DNA of 64,000 nucleotides, from NCBI RefSeq assembly GCF_000213785.1, contig NC_015557.1:1-64000 (forward strand). Direction: 5' to 3'. Source of the DNA: Hydrogenobaculum sp. 3684. GTDB taxonomy: Bacteria; Aquificota; Aquificia; Aquificales; Aquificaceae. Made by a program: the position numbers and the translations under genes. Shown here one piece after another: positions 1-8,686 of this stretch. How positions within the stretch are numbered: the first letter of the stretch is position 1; each line of letters opens with the position of its first letter. Below the pieces are notes generated by a model that saw nothing but the letters and a program-made list of their open reading frames with translations, made no database searches and was not told where the DNA came from.

Positions 1-75
1 AAAATATGAAAGGTATTGATAAGTTTCTATTTTTTCGTATTTTTAGCACTAATGAGGTTTATATACTTAAAACAT

Positions 76-1608
76 ATGAACAAGAACCTGAACCAATTTA
101 AAAAAATAAAGGTAAATAGGAAAAGTGAATTTTTTGGTGTTTTAGGATTTTCAAATCAAAAAAATACCAATGAAGACTGTAAAGGCATATGGGACAATAT
201 ACTTGTTGGTATAAGCAAAAAAATTGACAAACCTACAATGGCCCTTGTTAAAAGCTTAAAACCAGTAGCTATTGAAGGTGAAAGCCTCGTATTGGAATGC
301 CCCACAGAGCAATCAAGAAACTGGATACATCAAACCCTTGGCAACATACTAAGAGATGAAGCTTATAAGAAAGGCTTCTCCATAAAGCTTGTGATAAAAG
401 AGCAAGACAATCCTAATATAGACGTAAGTTATTCAACTTACAAAGATAGTGTTGATAGGCAAGCTGCCGTAGATAAAGCGTCTTTTAGCATATCTACACC
501 TTCATACCCTAACGCTGAAACCAAGTTGAACCTTTCTGATGTAAAAAATAAAAGTGCTTTTAAAGAAGGTATATCTTCTAAGTATACGTTTGATAACTTT
601 ATAGTAGGTAAGCAAAACGAAGTGGCTTATAGGGCATCTTTAGAAGTGGCTACAGATGAAAATTCTATATATAATCCTCTTTTTATATACGGGAAAGTAG
701 GAAGTGGCAAAACACATCTTTTACAGGCTATAGGCAACAAAGCTTACTCTCTTGGAAGAAGCGTTATATATACATCTATGAACGATTTTACAGAGGAGAT
801 GGTTTATTATTTAAAAGCTGGCAATATAATAAGCTTTAGAGAGAAATACAAAGGTGTAGATATCTTACTCATAGATGATATACAGTTTTTGTCTGGTAAA
901 GAACGTACTCAGATGGAGCTTTTTAACATATTTAACTATCTTTTTCAATACAACAAGCATATAGTATTTGCGAGCGATAAGCATCCAAGGGACATAAAAG
1001 ATATCTCCGAAAGGCTTGTAAGTAGGTTTGAAGGTGGTCTTTTGGTGGAAACCAGCATAGACGATCAAATAAAGCTTTCCATTATAAAGCAAAAAATCCA
1101 GATTTATGGACTAAATATAGACGAAAGACTTATATCCTATATAAAAGACAATACCACCAACAACGCTAGAGAGATTGAGGGTCTTGTGCTTCAGATAAAG
1201 GCAAAAGGTGTTTCTATATTAGAGGCCTACAAGTCTGCCACGGCCAACAACTCTGCCACGCACTACAAGTCTGCCACGGCTTACAAGTCTGCCACGATTA
1301 CCAACACACCAAAAGAATTAAGTATAGACAAGATTAAAAAAACTGTAGCAAACTATTTTAACGTTAGTATGGATATTTTTAATAAAAGCTATAAAAACAA
1401 AAAATACGCTACAGCAAAACATATAGCTATCTTTTTATCAAGGGAGTTTACAGGCTTTTCTCTTGCTGAGATAGCAAAGGCTTTTAACATAAAGTCCCAT
1501 TCAAGCGTTAACCATTCTATCAAAAAGATAGAAAAACAGATAAAAGAGGACAAAACGATTCAGTACTCTGTATCCTCTTTAAGAGAGATTATAAGAAAAC
1601 TAGATTGA
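76..1608 (+). CDS. dnaA: Chromosomal replication initiator protein DnaA
   Basis: DnaA binds DnaA boxes at oriC and melts the origin in an ATP-dependent way. Counting from the ATG at 76 (510 aa), domain I starts near residue 38 (IWDNIL), the Walker A motif GKVGSGKT is near residues 206-213, Walker B LLIDDIQF near 264, and the C-terminal helix-turn-helix with signature KSHSSVNHSIKKI near 473. A four-copy 18-base tandem repeat (1225-1296) lies between the AAA+ and DNA-binding domains. The start is uncertain: the frame is open back to a TTG at 16, but the extra residues are hydrophobic and unlike DnaA. I see no clear Shine-Dalgarno for either start. Even from 76 there are about 37 residues before domain I. 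Confidence 0.95.
   Translation: MNKNLNQFKKIKVNRKSEFFGVLGFSNQKNTNEDCKGIWDNILVGISKKIDKPTMALVKSLKPVAIEGESLVLECPTEQSRNWIHQTLGNILRDEAYKKGFSIKLVIKEQDNPNIDVSYSTYKDSVDRQAAVDKASFSISTPSYPNAETKLNLSDVKNKSAFKEGISSKYTFDNFIVGKQNEVAYRASLEVATDENSIYNPLFIYGKVGSGKTHLLQAIGNKAYSLGRSVIYTSMNDFTEEMVYYLKAGNIISFREKYKGVDILLIDDIQFLSGKERTQMELFNIFNYLFQYNKHIVFASDKHPRDIKDISERLVSRFEGGLLVETSIDDQIKLSIIKQKIQIYGLNIDERLISYIKDNTTNNAREIEGLVLQIKAKGVSILEAYKSATANNSATHYKSATAYKSATITNTPKELSIDKIKKTVANYFNVSMDIFNKSYKNKKYATAKHIAIFLSREFTGFSLAEIAKAFNIKSHSSVNHSIKKIEKQIKEDKTIQYSVSSLREIIRKLD
1225..1296 (+). repeat. In-frame tandem repeat, 4 x 18 bases, inside dnaA
   Basis: Four contiguous 18-base units start at 1225, 1243, 1261 and 1279. Each ends in TCTGCCACG, and three share TACAAGTCTGCCACG. 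They encode AYKSAT, ANNSAT, HYKSAT and AYKSAT. The near identity at DNA level, including synonymous positions, suggests recent expansion rather than old protein repetition. The unit sits at the junction of DnaA domains III and IV. Confidence 0.93.
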
Positions 1609-2412
1609 TTATCTTATGTTTCTGTATATGATATATAAGCCTACAAGTATAACCGCTATAGCGTAAAAGGTTTTTAGTTTTTTTGCGTTTAATCTAGTTG
1701 CCAGTTTCACACCTAAGAACCCACCTAAAAAACCACCCACTAGATAACAGATGGCTATGAGAAAATCTACCTCGTGTTTTGTAGCATATACTATGGCGGT
1801 TGTTATACCAAACATACCTACCGATATCAAAGAGGTGCCAATGGCTTTTATAGTACTTAAGTTTGTGCTAAAAAGAAGTGCTGGTACTATCAAAAAACCA
1901 CCGCCTATACCAAAAAAACCAGATAGAATACCCACAAAAAATCCGGACAAAGCTATTAAAAAAGGATTTCCTGCAATACCTTCTTTGTGAAACTCTTTCT
2001 TTTCTTTCGTAAACATTACGTAGAAAGCTATAGCTATCATCATAAAACCAAAAGCTATTAGTAGGTCCTTACCTTTTAAAGACGCTCCTACAAATGCCCC
2101 CAGAAAAGAGCCTATTATACCAGGAATTGCAAATATAAAGCCTTCTTTTATGCTGACGTTTCCATGTTTGAAATGAAATATAGAGTTAATAAATGCGTTT
2201 ATACCTACTGCCAATGCCGTACTGCCTATAGCAAGATGTTTTACTGCGTCATCTTCTTCAGGATTTAGATTTTGATTGTCAAGTCCTACGAAGTAAAGTA
2301 GCAACGGTACCGCCAGTATAGAACCACCGCCTCCTATTAAAGAAAGTATAAGCCCTACAAATATACCAGATACAACCGAAAGTACGTATTGAATAAAAGT
2401 AATATGTATCAT
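1609..2412 (-). CDS. TSUP (TauE/SafE) family membrane permease
   Basis: Integral membrane protein of 267 aa with about eight hydrophobic segments in two similar halves. Glycine-rich motifs recur (LSLIGGGGSILAVPLLL near residue 25, LSGFFGIGGGFLIVPALL near 165), as expected of the TSUP family that exports sulfite, sulfoacetate or related sulfur anions. It ends one base after dnaA in convergent orientation. Its ATG overlaps the stop of the upstream MetRS beta gene by 4 bases, so the two are probably cotranscribed. The substrate cannot be read from sequence; a sulfur-compound role would suit a sulfur-oxidising host. Confidence 0.85.
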   Translation of the reverse strand: MIHITFIQYVLSVVSGIFVGLILSLIGGGGSILAVPLLLYFVGLDNQNLNPEEDDAVKHLAIGSTALAVGINAFINSIFHFKHGNVSIKEGFIFAIPGIIGSFLGAFVGASLKGKDLLIAFGFMMIAIAFYVMFTKEKKEFHKEGIAGNPFLIALSGFFVGILSGFFGIGGGFLIVPALLFSTNLSTIKAIGTSLISVGMFGITTAIVYATKHEVDFLIAICYLVGGFLGGFLGVKLATRLNAKKLKTFYAIAVILVGLYIIYRNIR

Positions 2413-2759
2413 CTTGCAAACGTGCCGTCTTTTACATCTTTATCTGGTACTATCAAGGAGAAGTTCTCTCCATCGGACAGGGCTAATACCATACCCTGAG
2501 ATTCAAAGCCCATCATTTTCCTCGGTTTTAAATTATATACCACAAGGATTTTTTTACCTACAAGCTCCTCTTTGTTGTAATGCTGTTTTATACCTGCTAA
2601 TATTGTCCTTTTTTCGTCTCCTATCTTTACTTCCAATTTTAAAAGCTTATCGGATTTTGGCACTTCTTCCACATCTAAAACTTTGGCTAAAGCAAGCTTT
2701 ACCTTTGAAAAATCTTCTATACTGATTAGTTCTTCGCTTGTGATCATTTTGTCTTCCAT
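2409..2759 (-). CDS. Methionyl-tRNA synthetase beta subunit (tRNA-binding OB fold)
   Basis: Small protein (116 aa) that is a single Trbp111-like OB-fold tRNA-binding domain, equivalent to the C-terminal appendix of bacterial MetRS. Typical stretches are VEEVPKSDKLLKLEVKIGD, ILAGIKQHY and the end KPRKMMGFESQGMVLA. In Aquifex MetRS is split into a catalytic alpha chain and a separate beta chain of about this length (established knowledge), and this looks like the beta chain. The catalytic subunit is not in the window. The ATG lies 6 bases after a TATAAT box with no Shine-Dalgarno. A CsaA-type chaperone is the alternative. Confidence 0.8.
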   Translation of the reverse strand: MEDKMITSEELISIEDFSKVKLALAKVLDVEEVPKSDKLLKLEVKIGDEKRTILAGIKQHYNKEELVGKKILVVYNLKPRKMMGFESQGMVLALSDGENFSLIVPDKDVKDGTFAR

Positions 2760-2765
2760 GTAAAT

Positions 2766-2771
2766 ATTATA
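2766..2771 (-). promoter_or_regulatory. -10 box for a leaderless MetRS-beta transcript
   Basis: TATAAT on the minus strand ends 6 bases before the ATG at 2759, so transcription should begin at or next to the A of the start codon. No Shine-Dalgarno is present. The -35 is not convincing. Confidence 0.6.
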
Positions 2772-2802
2772 TAATTTTTTGTTTCTTAAAGGTGTTTTTA
2801 TA

Positions 2803-2811
2803 TGGTAAAAT
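2803..2811 (+). promoter_or_regulatory. Extended -10 box for a leaderless glgA transcript
   Basis: TGGTAAAAT (TGn followed by a -10-like hexamer) ends 6 bases before the glgA ATG at 2818, and no Shine-Dalgarno lies between. It shares a 58-base intergenic space with the divergent MetRS-beta promoter. Confidence 0.55.
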
Positions 2812-2817
2812 TAAAAT

Positions 2818-4266
2818 ATGAAAATATGCTTTGTGGCTTCTGAGTGCGAACCTCTGGTGAAGGTGGGTGGGCTGGGTGATGTGGTCCAGTCCTTGGCAAA
2901 AGAGCTTGTAAACCTAGGACATCAAGTTTCAGTGATACTTCCATTTTATAAGTCAATAAAAGCCCAAAATGTTCAATTCATCACACAGCATACGTTAAAT
3001 TTAGGCGGTGTGTATTACGATTTTCATATATATAAAACTAATTTAGACAATGTAGATATATTTCTAATAGACCAAAAGACGTTTTTTGGAAGAGAATATG
3101 TTTATGGTACCCCAAAAGGCCCTTACGAGGATAATTATCTTAGGTTTGCCTTTTTCTCATTAGCCTCTTTGGAAACACTGTCTCATATTTGTCATATTCC
3201 AGATGTAATACACATACACGATTGGCATACAGCGTTGGTGGCTGTTTATAAAGATTTATATTTTAAGCATCTTGATGAGACTGCTGCGGTGCTTACTATA
3301 CATAACATAGCTTTTCAGGGTATATTCCCAGGTCATATTTTGTCTCAGATAGGTATACCTTGGGAGCTCTTTAATCCAGAAGATTTAGAATTTTACAATC
3401 AGGTTAATTTTTTAAAAGGCGGTATAGTGCATTCTGATGTTATAACCACTGTAAGTAAAACACACGCTAAAGAAATTCAAACAAATATGGGGTTTGGCAT
3501 TGAGGGTGTGCTGAGGGAGAAAAGATACGTTTTTGGGATTTTAAACGGAATAGATACCGAATCTTGGAATCCCGCCACAGATAAAAGTTTGTATCAAAAC
3601 TACGATATTAATACCTTTAAAGAGGGCAAAGAAAAAAATAAAAAATATGTGAAAGAACTTTTTGGGCTTGAAACTCCTCATACAAGACCTTTGGCAGCAT
3701 TTATAGCAAGGCTTGCAAAACAAAAAGGGCTTGATTTGATAGAAAAAGCAATAGACGATGCTGTAAAAATAGGTTACGATTTTATATTTTTAGGCTCTGG
3801 AGATTATTATTATCAGGGTAAAGTGCTTGATATGGTTAAAAGAAATATGGGTTATGTTGCAGCTAGGATAGAATATAACGATATTTTATCTAGAAAACTT
3901 TACGCTGGAGCTGATATTTTTCTGATGCCCTCTGAATACGAGCCTTGCGGTATAGGTCAGATGATTGCTATGAGATACGGAGCTATACCGATAGTGCATA
4001 AAACTGGTGGTTTAGCGGATACCGTTATAGATTATAACGAAGATAACGAGCACGGTACTGGTTTTTCTTTTGAAGATTACACCTACAAAGATTTTCTTTA
4101 TACTATGGCAAGGGCTATGACAGTTTATCAGAAAAAATACATTCCAGAGTACAACGAGTGGTATAACATTGTCTCAAATGCCATGTCTCAGGATTTTTCT
4201 TGGAGAAGAAGCGTTCAAGAGTATATAAAAATTTATAAAACTGCAAAGCTTATAAAAATGCGCTGA
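2818..4266 (+). CDS. glgA: Glycogen synthase (ADP-glucose type)
   Basis: Transfers glucose from ADP-glucose to a growing alpha-1,4-glucan (GT5 family, 482 aa, normal length). The N-terminal ADP-glucose motif KVGGLGDV is at residues 15-22. The C-terminal GT-B half has SEYEPCGIGQMIAMRYGA near residue 371, followed by KTGGLADTV. The start is the ATG 6 bases after an extended -10 box. The gene overlaps folP by one base (TGATG), so the glgA-folP-cdaA run is probably one transcript. No branching enzyme or glgC is nearby. Confidence 0.95.
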   Translation: MKICFVASECEPLVKVGGLGDVVQSLAKELVNLGHQVSVILPFYKSIKAQNVQFITQHTLNLGGVYYDFHIYKTNLDNVDIFLIDQKTFFGREYVYGTPKGPYEDNYLRFAFFSLASLETLSHICHIPDVIHIHDWHTALVAVYKDLYFKHLDETAAVLTIHNIAFQGIFPGHILSQIGIPWELFNPEDLEFYNQVNFLKGGIVHSDVITTVSKTHAKEIQTNMGFGIEGVLREKRYVFGILNGIDTESWNPATDKSLYQNYDINTFKEGKEKNKKYVKELFGLETPHTRPLAAFIARLAKQKGLDLIEKAIDDAVKIGYDFIFLGSGDYYYQGKVLDMVKRNMGYVAARIEYNDILSRKLYAGADIFLMPSEYEPCGIGQMIAMRYGAIPIVHKTGGLADTVIDYNEDNEHGTGFSFEDYTYKDFLYTMARAMTVYQKKYIPEYNEWYNIVSNAMSQDFSWRRSVQEYIKIYKTAKLIKMR

Positions 4267-5453
4267 TGAAAATAACATTTTTAAACACATCAAAAGACGT
4301 CCATGTATACATAAAAAGAAATGTCCATTACAGTATTAAAACCGAAGAACTATCTAAAATAGTGCCATCTTATGCTATAAAGTTTGAGGGCTTTTTAGAG
4401 AAAAATGTGCTAGAAAATGCTGCTCGTTTTGGTGTATTTTGCCACAATCAGGGGAAATATGCATTTATCATAGGAAATAAGTTTGGTATTTTTGAGCTTT
4501 TAAAAGCCACAAAACCAAAAATAGCTCAAGAACTTATAAAGCATATCACTAATTTTGACAAAGAGCACCGCTACAACATATCTTACAACACAAAAGTTTT
4601 GCACCTTTCAGACATAAGGCCACTTGTAATGGGAGTTATAAATATAACCAAAGATTCCTTTTATGCACCTTCAAGAGTAGATGAGAAAGATATACTTTTT
4701 AGAGTAGAAGAGTTTATAAAAGAGGGTGCAAATATAATAGATATAGGAGCTCAATCTACTAGACCTGGAGCAGAGGAAATATCTTCTGAGGAAGAGGTTC
4801 GTAAGCTTTTAGAACCCTTAAGAAAGATAAGAAAAGAGTTTAAAAATGTTTGGATATCCATAGATACGTATTTTTCCAATACTGCTAGAGTATGCCTTGA
4901 AGAAGGGGCAGATATTATAAACGACATAAGCGGTGGAGTTTTTGACGATAATATGCTAAAAACTATAGCTGTTTATAACTGCCCTTACATCATAGGACAT
5001 TCCTCTTCGTACAAACCAAACCAGTGGCCTCATACAGATTTTGAGTATGAGGATATAACCCTTGAAATTATAAATCATTTTAAAAGCCAAGAGACAAAGC
5101 TTTTAGAACTTGGGTATAATCTATTTAACGGAATAATCATAGACCCGTGTATAGGCTTTGCCAAAAAACCTATGCACAACTTAGAGATTTTAAATCAGAT
5201 AGAGGCTTTTAGAAGCCTTGATAGGCCAATTCTTATAGGTACTTCAAGAAAATCTTTTATAGGTATAGTGATAAAAGAGTTTTTACAAAAAGAGTCTATA
5301 CCAGCCCCGGAGCAAAGGCTTGTAGGAAGTCTTGGGTCTATAGCACAAAGTATTATAAAAAACGCTTGCCATATTGTAAGAACGCACGATGTAGCCGCTA
5401 CTAAGGAGTTTATAGCGCTTTTAGATGCAATAAGGAATTATCACTATGCTTGA
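4266..5453 (+). CDS. folP: Dihydropteroate synthase with N-terminal extension
   Basis: Condenses p-aminobenzoate with dihydropterin pyrophosphate in folate synthesis. The TIM-barrel core starts at about residue 118 (PLVMGVINITKDSFY, the first DHPS signature), with IDIGAQSTRPGAEE near 157 and GTSRKSFIG near 326. The roughly 115 residues before it have no motif I recognise; classic DHPS is about 270-280 aa, so this is a long form (395 aa). The start overlaps the glgA stop, and the end overlaps cdaA by 8 bases, which suggests translational coupling. Confidence 0.93.
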   Translation: MKITFLNTSKDVHVYIKRNVHYSIKTEELSKIVPSYAIKFEGFLEKNVLENAARFGVFCHNQGKYAFIIGNKFGIFELLKATKPKIAQELIKHITNFDKEHRYNISYNTKVLHLSDIRPLVMGVINITKDSFYAPSRVDEKDILFRVEEFIKEGANIIDIGAQSTRPGAEEISSEEEVRKLLEPLRKIRKEFKNVWISIDTYFSNTARVCLEEGADIINDISGGVFDDNMLKTIAVYNCPYIIGHSSSYKPNQWPHTDFEYEDITLEIINHFKSQETKLLELGYNLFNGIIIDPCIGFAKKPMHNLEILNQIEAFRSLDRPILIGTSRKSFIGIVIKEFLQKESIPAPEQRLVGSLGSIAQSIIKNACHIVRTHDVAATKEFIALLDAIRNYHYA

Positions 5454-6192
5454 GATACTGCATTTTATCACCCTTAAAGATATTATAGATATAGCTTTGG
5501 TATATTTTCTCGTATACGAAGTCATATATTACATGGCAAAATCAAGGGGAGGTCAAATACTAAAGGGTGTAATTGTAATAGCTCTTATTTGGATGCTATC
5601 TGAAGCCTTGGGTCTTAAGACTATGTCTTTTATCTTTGAAAAACTTTGGACCTTAGGCATAGTGGTACTTGTTATAATATTCCAACCGGAGATAAGAAGA
5701 GCATTATCAAGACTTGGTGAGAGAACCAGCATACAAAAAAATTCTCAAGCCACCCAAAAGGTAATAGAACGTATAGCAATGGCTTGCTCTTTTTTATCCC
5801 AAAGACAAATAGGGGCTCTCATTGTCATAGAAAGAAGCCAAAGCTTAGAAGATATCATAGATGGTTGTTCTTATATAGATGCAACTGTATCAGTAGAGCT
5901 TCTTATAACGATATTTTATCCTATGACACCTTTGCATGATGGTGCTGTTGTAATAAAAGAAGATAAAATATTGTACGCTTCTTGCGTATTGCCATTGTCT
6001 AAAAATAAAGACCTTCCCAAAAAATACGGTACAAGGCATAGGGCTGCGGTTGGTATCACCGAAGAATCAGATGCTTTAGCGGTGGTGGTATCAGAAGAAA
6101 CCGGTGATATATCCTTTATAAAAGCCGGTGTGATAACGAAGATGGAAAGCCCTGACATGTTAAAAGAGTACTTAGAAAAAGAGTTAAGCTGA
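5446..6192 (+). CDS. cdaA: Membrane diadenylate cyclase CdaA
   Basis: Makes cyclic di-AMP from two ATP. The first 90 or so residues hold three hydrophobic helices. The DAC domain follows, with the DGA motif in PLHDGAVVI near residue 163 and the RHR motif in GTRHRAAVG near 196. Length (248 aa) and layout fit the CdaA/DacA class rather than DisA. It overlaps folP by 8 bases. The usual partners cdaR and glmM are not adjacent, but glmU is elsewhere in the window. I see no obvious c-di-AMP phosphodiesterase; the DHH protein at 54.2 kb lacks the GdpP membrane and GGDEF parts. Confidence 0.93.
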   Translation: MLEILHFITLKDIIDIALVYFLVYEVIYYMAKSRGGQILKGVIVIALIWMLSEALGLKTMSFIFEKLWTLGIVVLVIIFQPEIRRALSRLGERTSIQKNSQATQKVIERIAMACSFLSQRQIGALIVIERSQSLEDIIDGCSYIDATVSVELLITIFYPMTPLHDGAVVIKEDKILYASCVLPLSKNKDLPKKYGTRHRAAVGITEESDALAVVVSEETGDISFIKAGVITKMESPDMLKEYLEKELS

Positions 6193-6196
6193 TTTC

Positions 6197-7576
6197 TTAA
6201 TACCCCAATACGTTGTATAAAGACGATATATCTTGTATAAGTTTTAGTTTCTGATCTAAAAGGGCTTTTTTAGATTCAATTAGATTTGTTCTATAATTGA
6301 GTAGATTGCTGTAAGGAGTAAGTCCTGCTTTGTAATTTGCGAGCGCTATGCGGTATTGATCCAGCGTTGTTTGATATGTCTTTTTTAGGCTTTTATAATT
6401 AATATCATCTGTTTTGTATTGGGCGATGGCATCGTCCACTTCCTTAAAAGCGTTTAAAACAGTTTGTCTATAGTTTAATATGCTTTGAGCCAAAGCTACT
6501 TTTGACGCTTTGTATAAACCTAAGTTTTGATTCCAGTTTAGTATAGGTTCTATAATGTTTAGGCCAAAATTCCAAGATATGCTTGGCTGGGTCACGAGGT
6601 TATTTAGCTGCTGGGATTGAAAGCCGTAGCTACCAGTGAGGTCAAAAGATGGAAAGAAGTTTGCTAAAGCCACTTTCTTTTGATAAGCGCTTGATATTAC
6701 GTTATACATAGCCTCCTTGACGTCTGGTCTTGTAATGAGCACTGTGGAGGGTATTGCTTTTGGTATGGCAAAATCCTTTGGCAACGTACCGTATATAGAA
6801 AATTTAAAGTCTTCTGGATATTCTCCCAAAAGATAAGCAAAGGCATTTACCAACACTTTTCTTTGAGCTTTATAGGTTTCTAACGTTTGTTCTAAATTTA
6901 GCAATGAGCTTTTAGCTTGGTCTACACTTTGATAAGATGTAAGCCCTGCTTTGTAATTTGTTTTTGCTAACTCTAAGTTTTTCTTTGCTATATTTATTTC
7001 TTTTTCTAAAAGCTTTATATAATGGGCGTTTTCTACTATTTGATAGTAGTTGTTTACTGTATTCATGATAAGGGCGTTTTTGATGGCTTTGGCTTCTTCT
7101 TTTGTTATTTTTACATTTTCCTTATAGTATCTATAGGCGTTTAGAGCTTTTGCAAAAAGATCTATCTCATAAGAGGCGCTTACGGAAAGGTTATAGGTGG
7201 TATAGGGCGCTATACTGAAAAATTTTCCAGTAGGTGTGCGCCTGGATAGTTGTTGTTTGGTACCAGAGGCGTTTAGATTAAAACTTGGAAAAAGCACAGA
7301 TGAGTTTTCAAGCACATAAGCTTTTGATAGTTCTATATTTTTAAGAGCTATAAGGTAATTTGGATTGTTCTTTAGAGCCAAATCTACATAGTAATCAAGG
7401 GTTTTATCGTTGAAGGTTTTCCACCAATCTTTTAGATTGGTATTTAGTTCTTGGTTTGGTAGCTTTTCTTTAAAAGCGCTTGGATATTTTATAGATACAT
7501 TTGTTGGTTTTGCGTAAAAAGCACAAGAGTTTAATATCAAAGCTCCTATACCGATAACAACTATAGCCTTTCTCAT
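6197..7576 (-). CDS. TolC/NodT-type outer membrane efflux lipoprotein
   Basis: Outer membrane channel of a tripartite exporter (459 aa). The signal peptide ends in the lipobox LILNSC, with the acylated Cys at residue 18. Two outer-membrane-efflux repeats follow, each with long alanine- and asparagine-rich helices (for example NYKAGLTSYQSVDQAKSSL and NYKAGLTPYSNLLNYR). It is the last gene of the operon with the adaptor, ATPase and permease, one base after the adaptor stop. It converges on cdaA with only 4 bases between. Confidence 0.9.
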   Translation of the reverse strand: MRKAIVVIGIGALILNSCAFYAKPTNVSIKYPSAFKEKLPNQELNTNLKDWWKTFNDKTLDYYVDLALKNNPNYLIALKNIELSKAYVLENSSVLFPSFNLNASGTKQQLSRRTPTGKFFSIAPYTTYNLSVSASYEIDLFAKALNAYRYYKENVKITKEEAKAIKNALIMNTVNNYYQIVENAHYIKLLEKEINIAKKNLELAKTNYKAGLTSYQSVDQAKSSLLNLEQTLETYKAQRKVLVNAFAYLLGEYPEDFKFSIYGTLPKDFAIPKAIPSTVLITRPDVKEAMYNVISSAYQKKVALANFFPSFDLTGSYGFQSQQLNNLVTQPSISWNFGLNIIEPILNWNQNLGLYKASKVALAQSILNYRQTVLNAFKEVDDAIAQYKTDDINYKSLKKTYQTTLDQYRIALANYKAGLTPYSNLLNYRTNLIESKKALLDQKLKLIQDISSLYNVLGY

Positions 7577-7577
7577 A

Positions 7578-8663
7578 TTATTTGCCCTCTAAATATATGT
7601 CTACCAATTGGCCAGGGTAGAGGTTTACGTTTTTAGGCTTTTTAAATCTAAATATTACAGGTAGAACTCTTACGTCCACTCTTTCTAGTAGCTCATCCGA
7701 TAGTTCTATCTTAGGTGTTACATAAGGTTCTACCGCTACAAATTTAAGTGGCACAGATACATTGGTACCTCTTATAAACATAACGGCCTTTAAATCTTTT
7801 ATAGGTGGTAGTTTTGTAAGGAGTATCTCATCTATAAACGCTCTAACTTGAAGCTCTCCATTGGAGCTTTGGCCAAGCCTTACAGGTGTAACGTAAGCAT
7901 GTGTATAAGTATAATAAACACCAGAAGGTGATACATAGTCCCCTTTTTCCACGTTTAGCTCTAAAACAGTTCCAGATACCGGCGCTTTTACCGTATATCT
8001 TTTTAAAAGCTCTAAAGCACTTTGGTAAGCATGTTTATCGGCTTTGTAAAGTTGATACTGGGTTTTTATATCGTAACTCCAAGCTCCTGCTTTTGTTAGT
8101 TCATAGTTTTTAATAGCTACTTTAAGATTTTCTTTTGCTTCTTTTAAAGCGTTTTTTGCATTGTCTAAATCTTGCTTTGATACAGATTTTGGGTTTAGTT
8201 TATAAGAGTTTAAAAGCTTTTCATAGTTTGACTGAGCATAAGCAAGCTGGGCTTTGGCATAATCTACTTGAGCTTTTGAAACTGCCAAAACTTGGGGTCT
8301 TGGTTCGTGTAAAAGCTCTTGATATTTTGTATAGTCTGCTTGCATTTGATGGTAAAGCTGTTTGACCGTTTGGGCTTGTACGCTGTCATCCACTTGGAAA
8401 AGAGGTTGTCCTTTTTGCACAAACTCACCGTATTTTACAAAAACCTTTGTTACATTTCCAGATACCTCAGGGTATATATTTATGCTCTCCCCGCTATCTT
8501 GCACTGGTTCTACTATACCGTTTGCATAAACGCCATTTGTAAAAGGGTCTTTTGTCATAGCTATAGGTGGTGGTGGTTTTGGAGCCGATCCGTATATGTG
8601 AGCGCTTATAATACCTGCTATGATACCAAGAATGGCTAACGCTGTGAGGATTTTAACCTTCAT
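7578..8663 (-). CDS. HlyD/DevB-type periplasmic adaptor protein
   Basis: Membrane fusion protein (361 aa) that links the inner-membrane ABC unit to the outer-membrane channel. It has an N-terminal membrane anchor (residues 5-25), a lipoyl half-motif VFVKYGEFVQKGQPLFQVD, a long alpha-helical hairpin (about residues 100-215) and the second half VSGTVLELNVEKGDYVSP. Its partners are a DevC-like permease and a MacB/DevA-like ATPase, so it is best compared with DevB. The ATG is preceded by GAGGTAG about 6 bases upstream. Confidence 0.9.
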   Translation of the reverse strand: MKVKILTALAILGIIAGIISAHIYGSAPKPPPPIAMTKDPFTNGVYANGIVEPVQDSGESINIYPEVSGNVTKVFVKYGEFVQKGQPLFQVDDSVQAQTVKQLYHQMQADYTKYQELLHEPRPQVLAVSKAQVDYAKAQLAYAQSNYEKLLNSYKLNPKSVSKQDLDNAKNALKEAKENLKVAIKNYELTKAGAWSYDIKTQYQLYKADKHAYQSALELLKRYTVKAPVSGTVLELNVEKGDYVSPSGVYYTYTHAYVTPVRLGQSSNGELQVRAFIDEILLTKLPPIKDLKAVMFIRGTNVSVPLKFVAVEPYVTPKIELSDELLERVDVRVLPVIFRFKKPKNVNLYPGQLVDIYLEGK

Positions 8664-8686
8664 ATTCTACCTCCTCTAAAAAACCA

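Noticed and set aside
16..75. TTG start of dnaA at 16 giving a 530-residue protein
   Set aside because: The extra 20 residues are strongly hydrophobic and unlike DnaA; the ATG at 76 is preferred, though the true start is not certain.
2414..2725. Plus-strand 103-codon frame opposite the MetRS beta gene
   Set aside because: Shadow of a gene with clear family motifs; Leu-rich composition with no domain.
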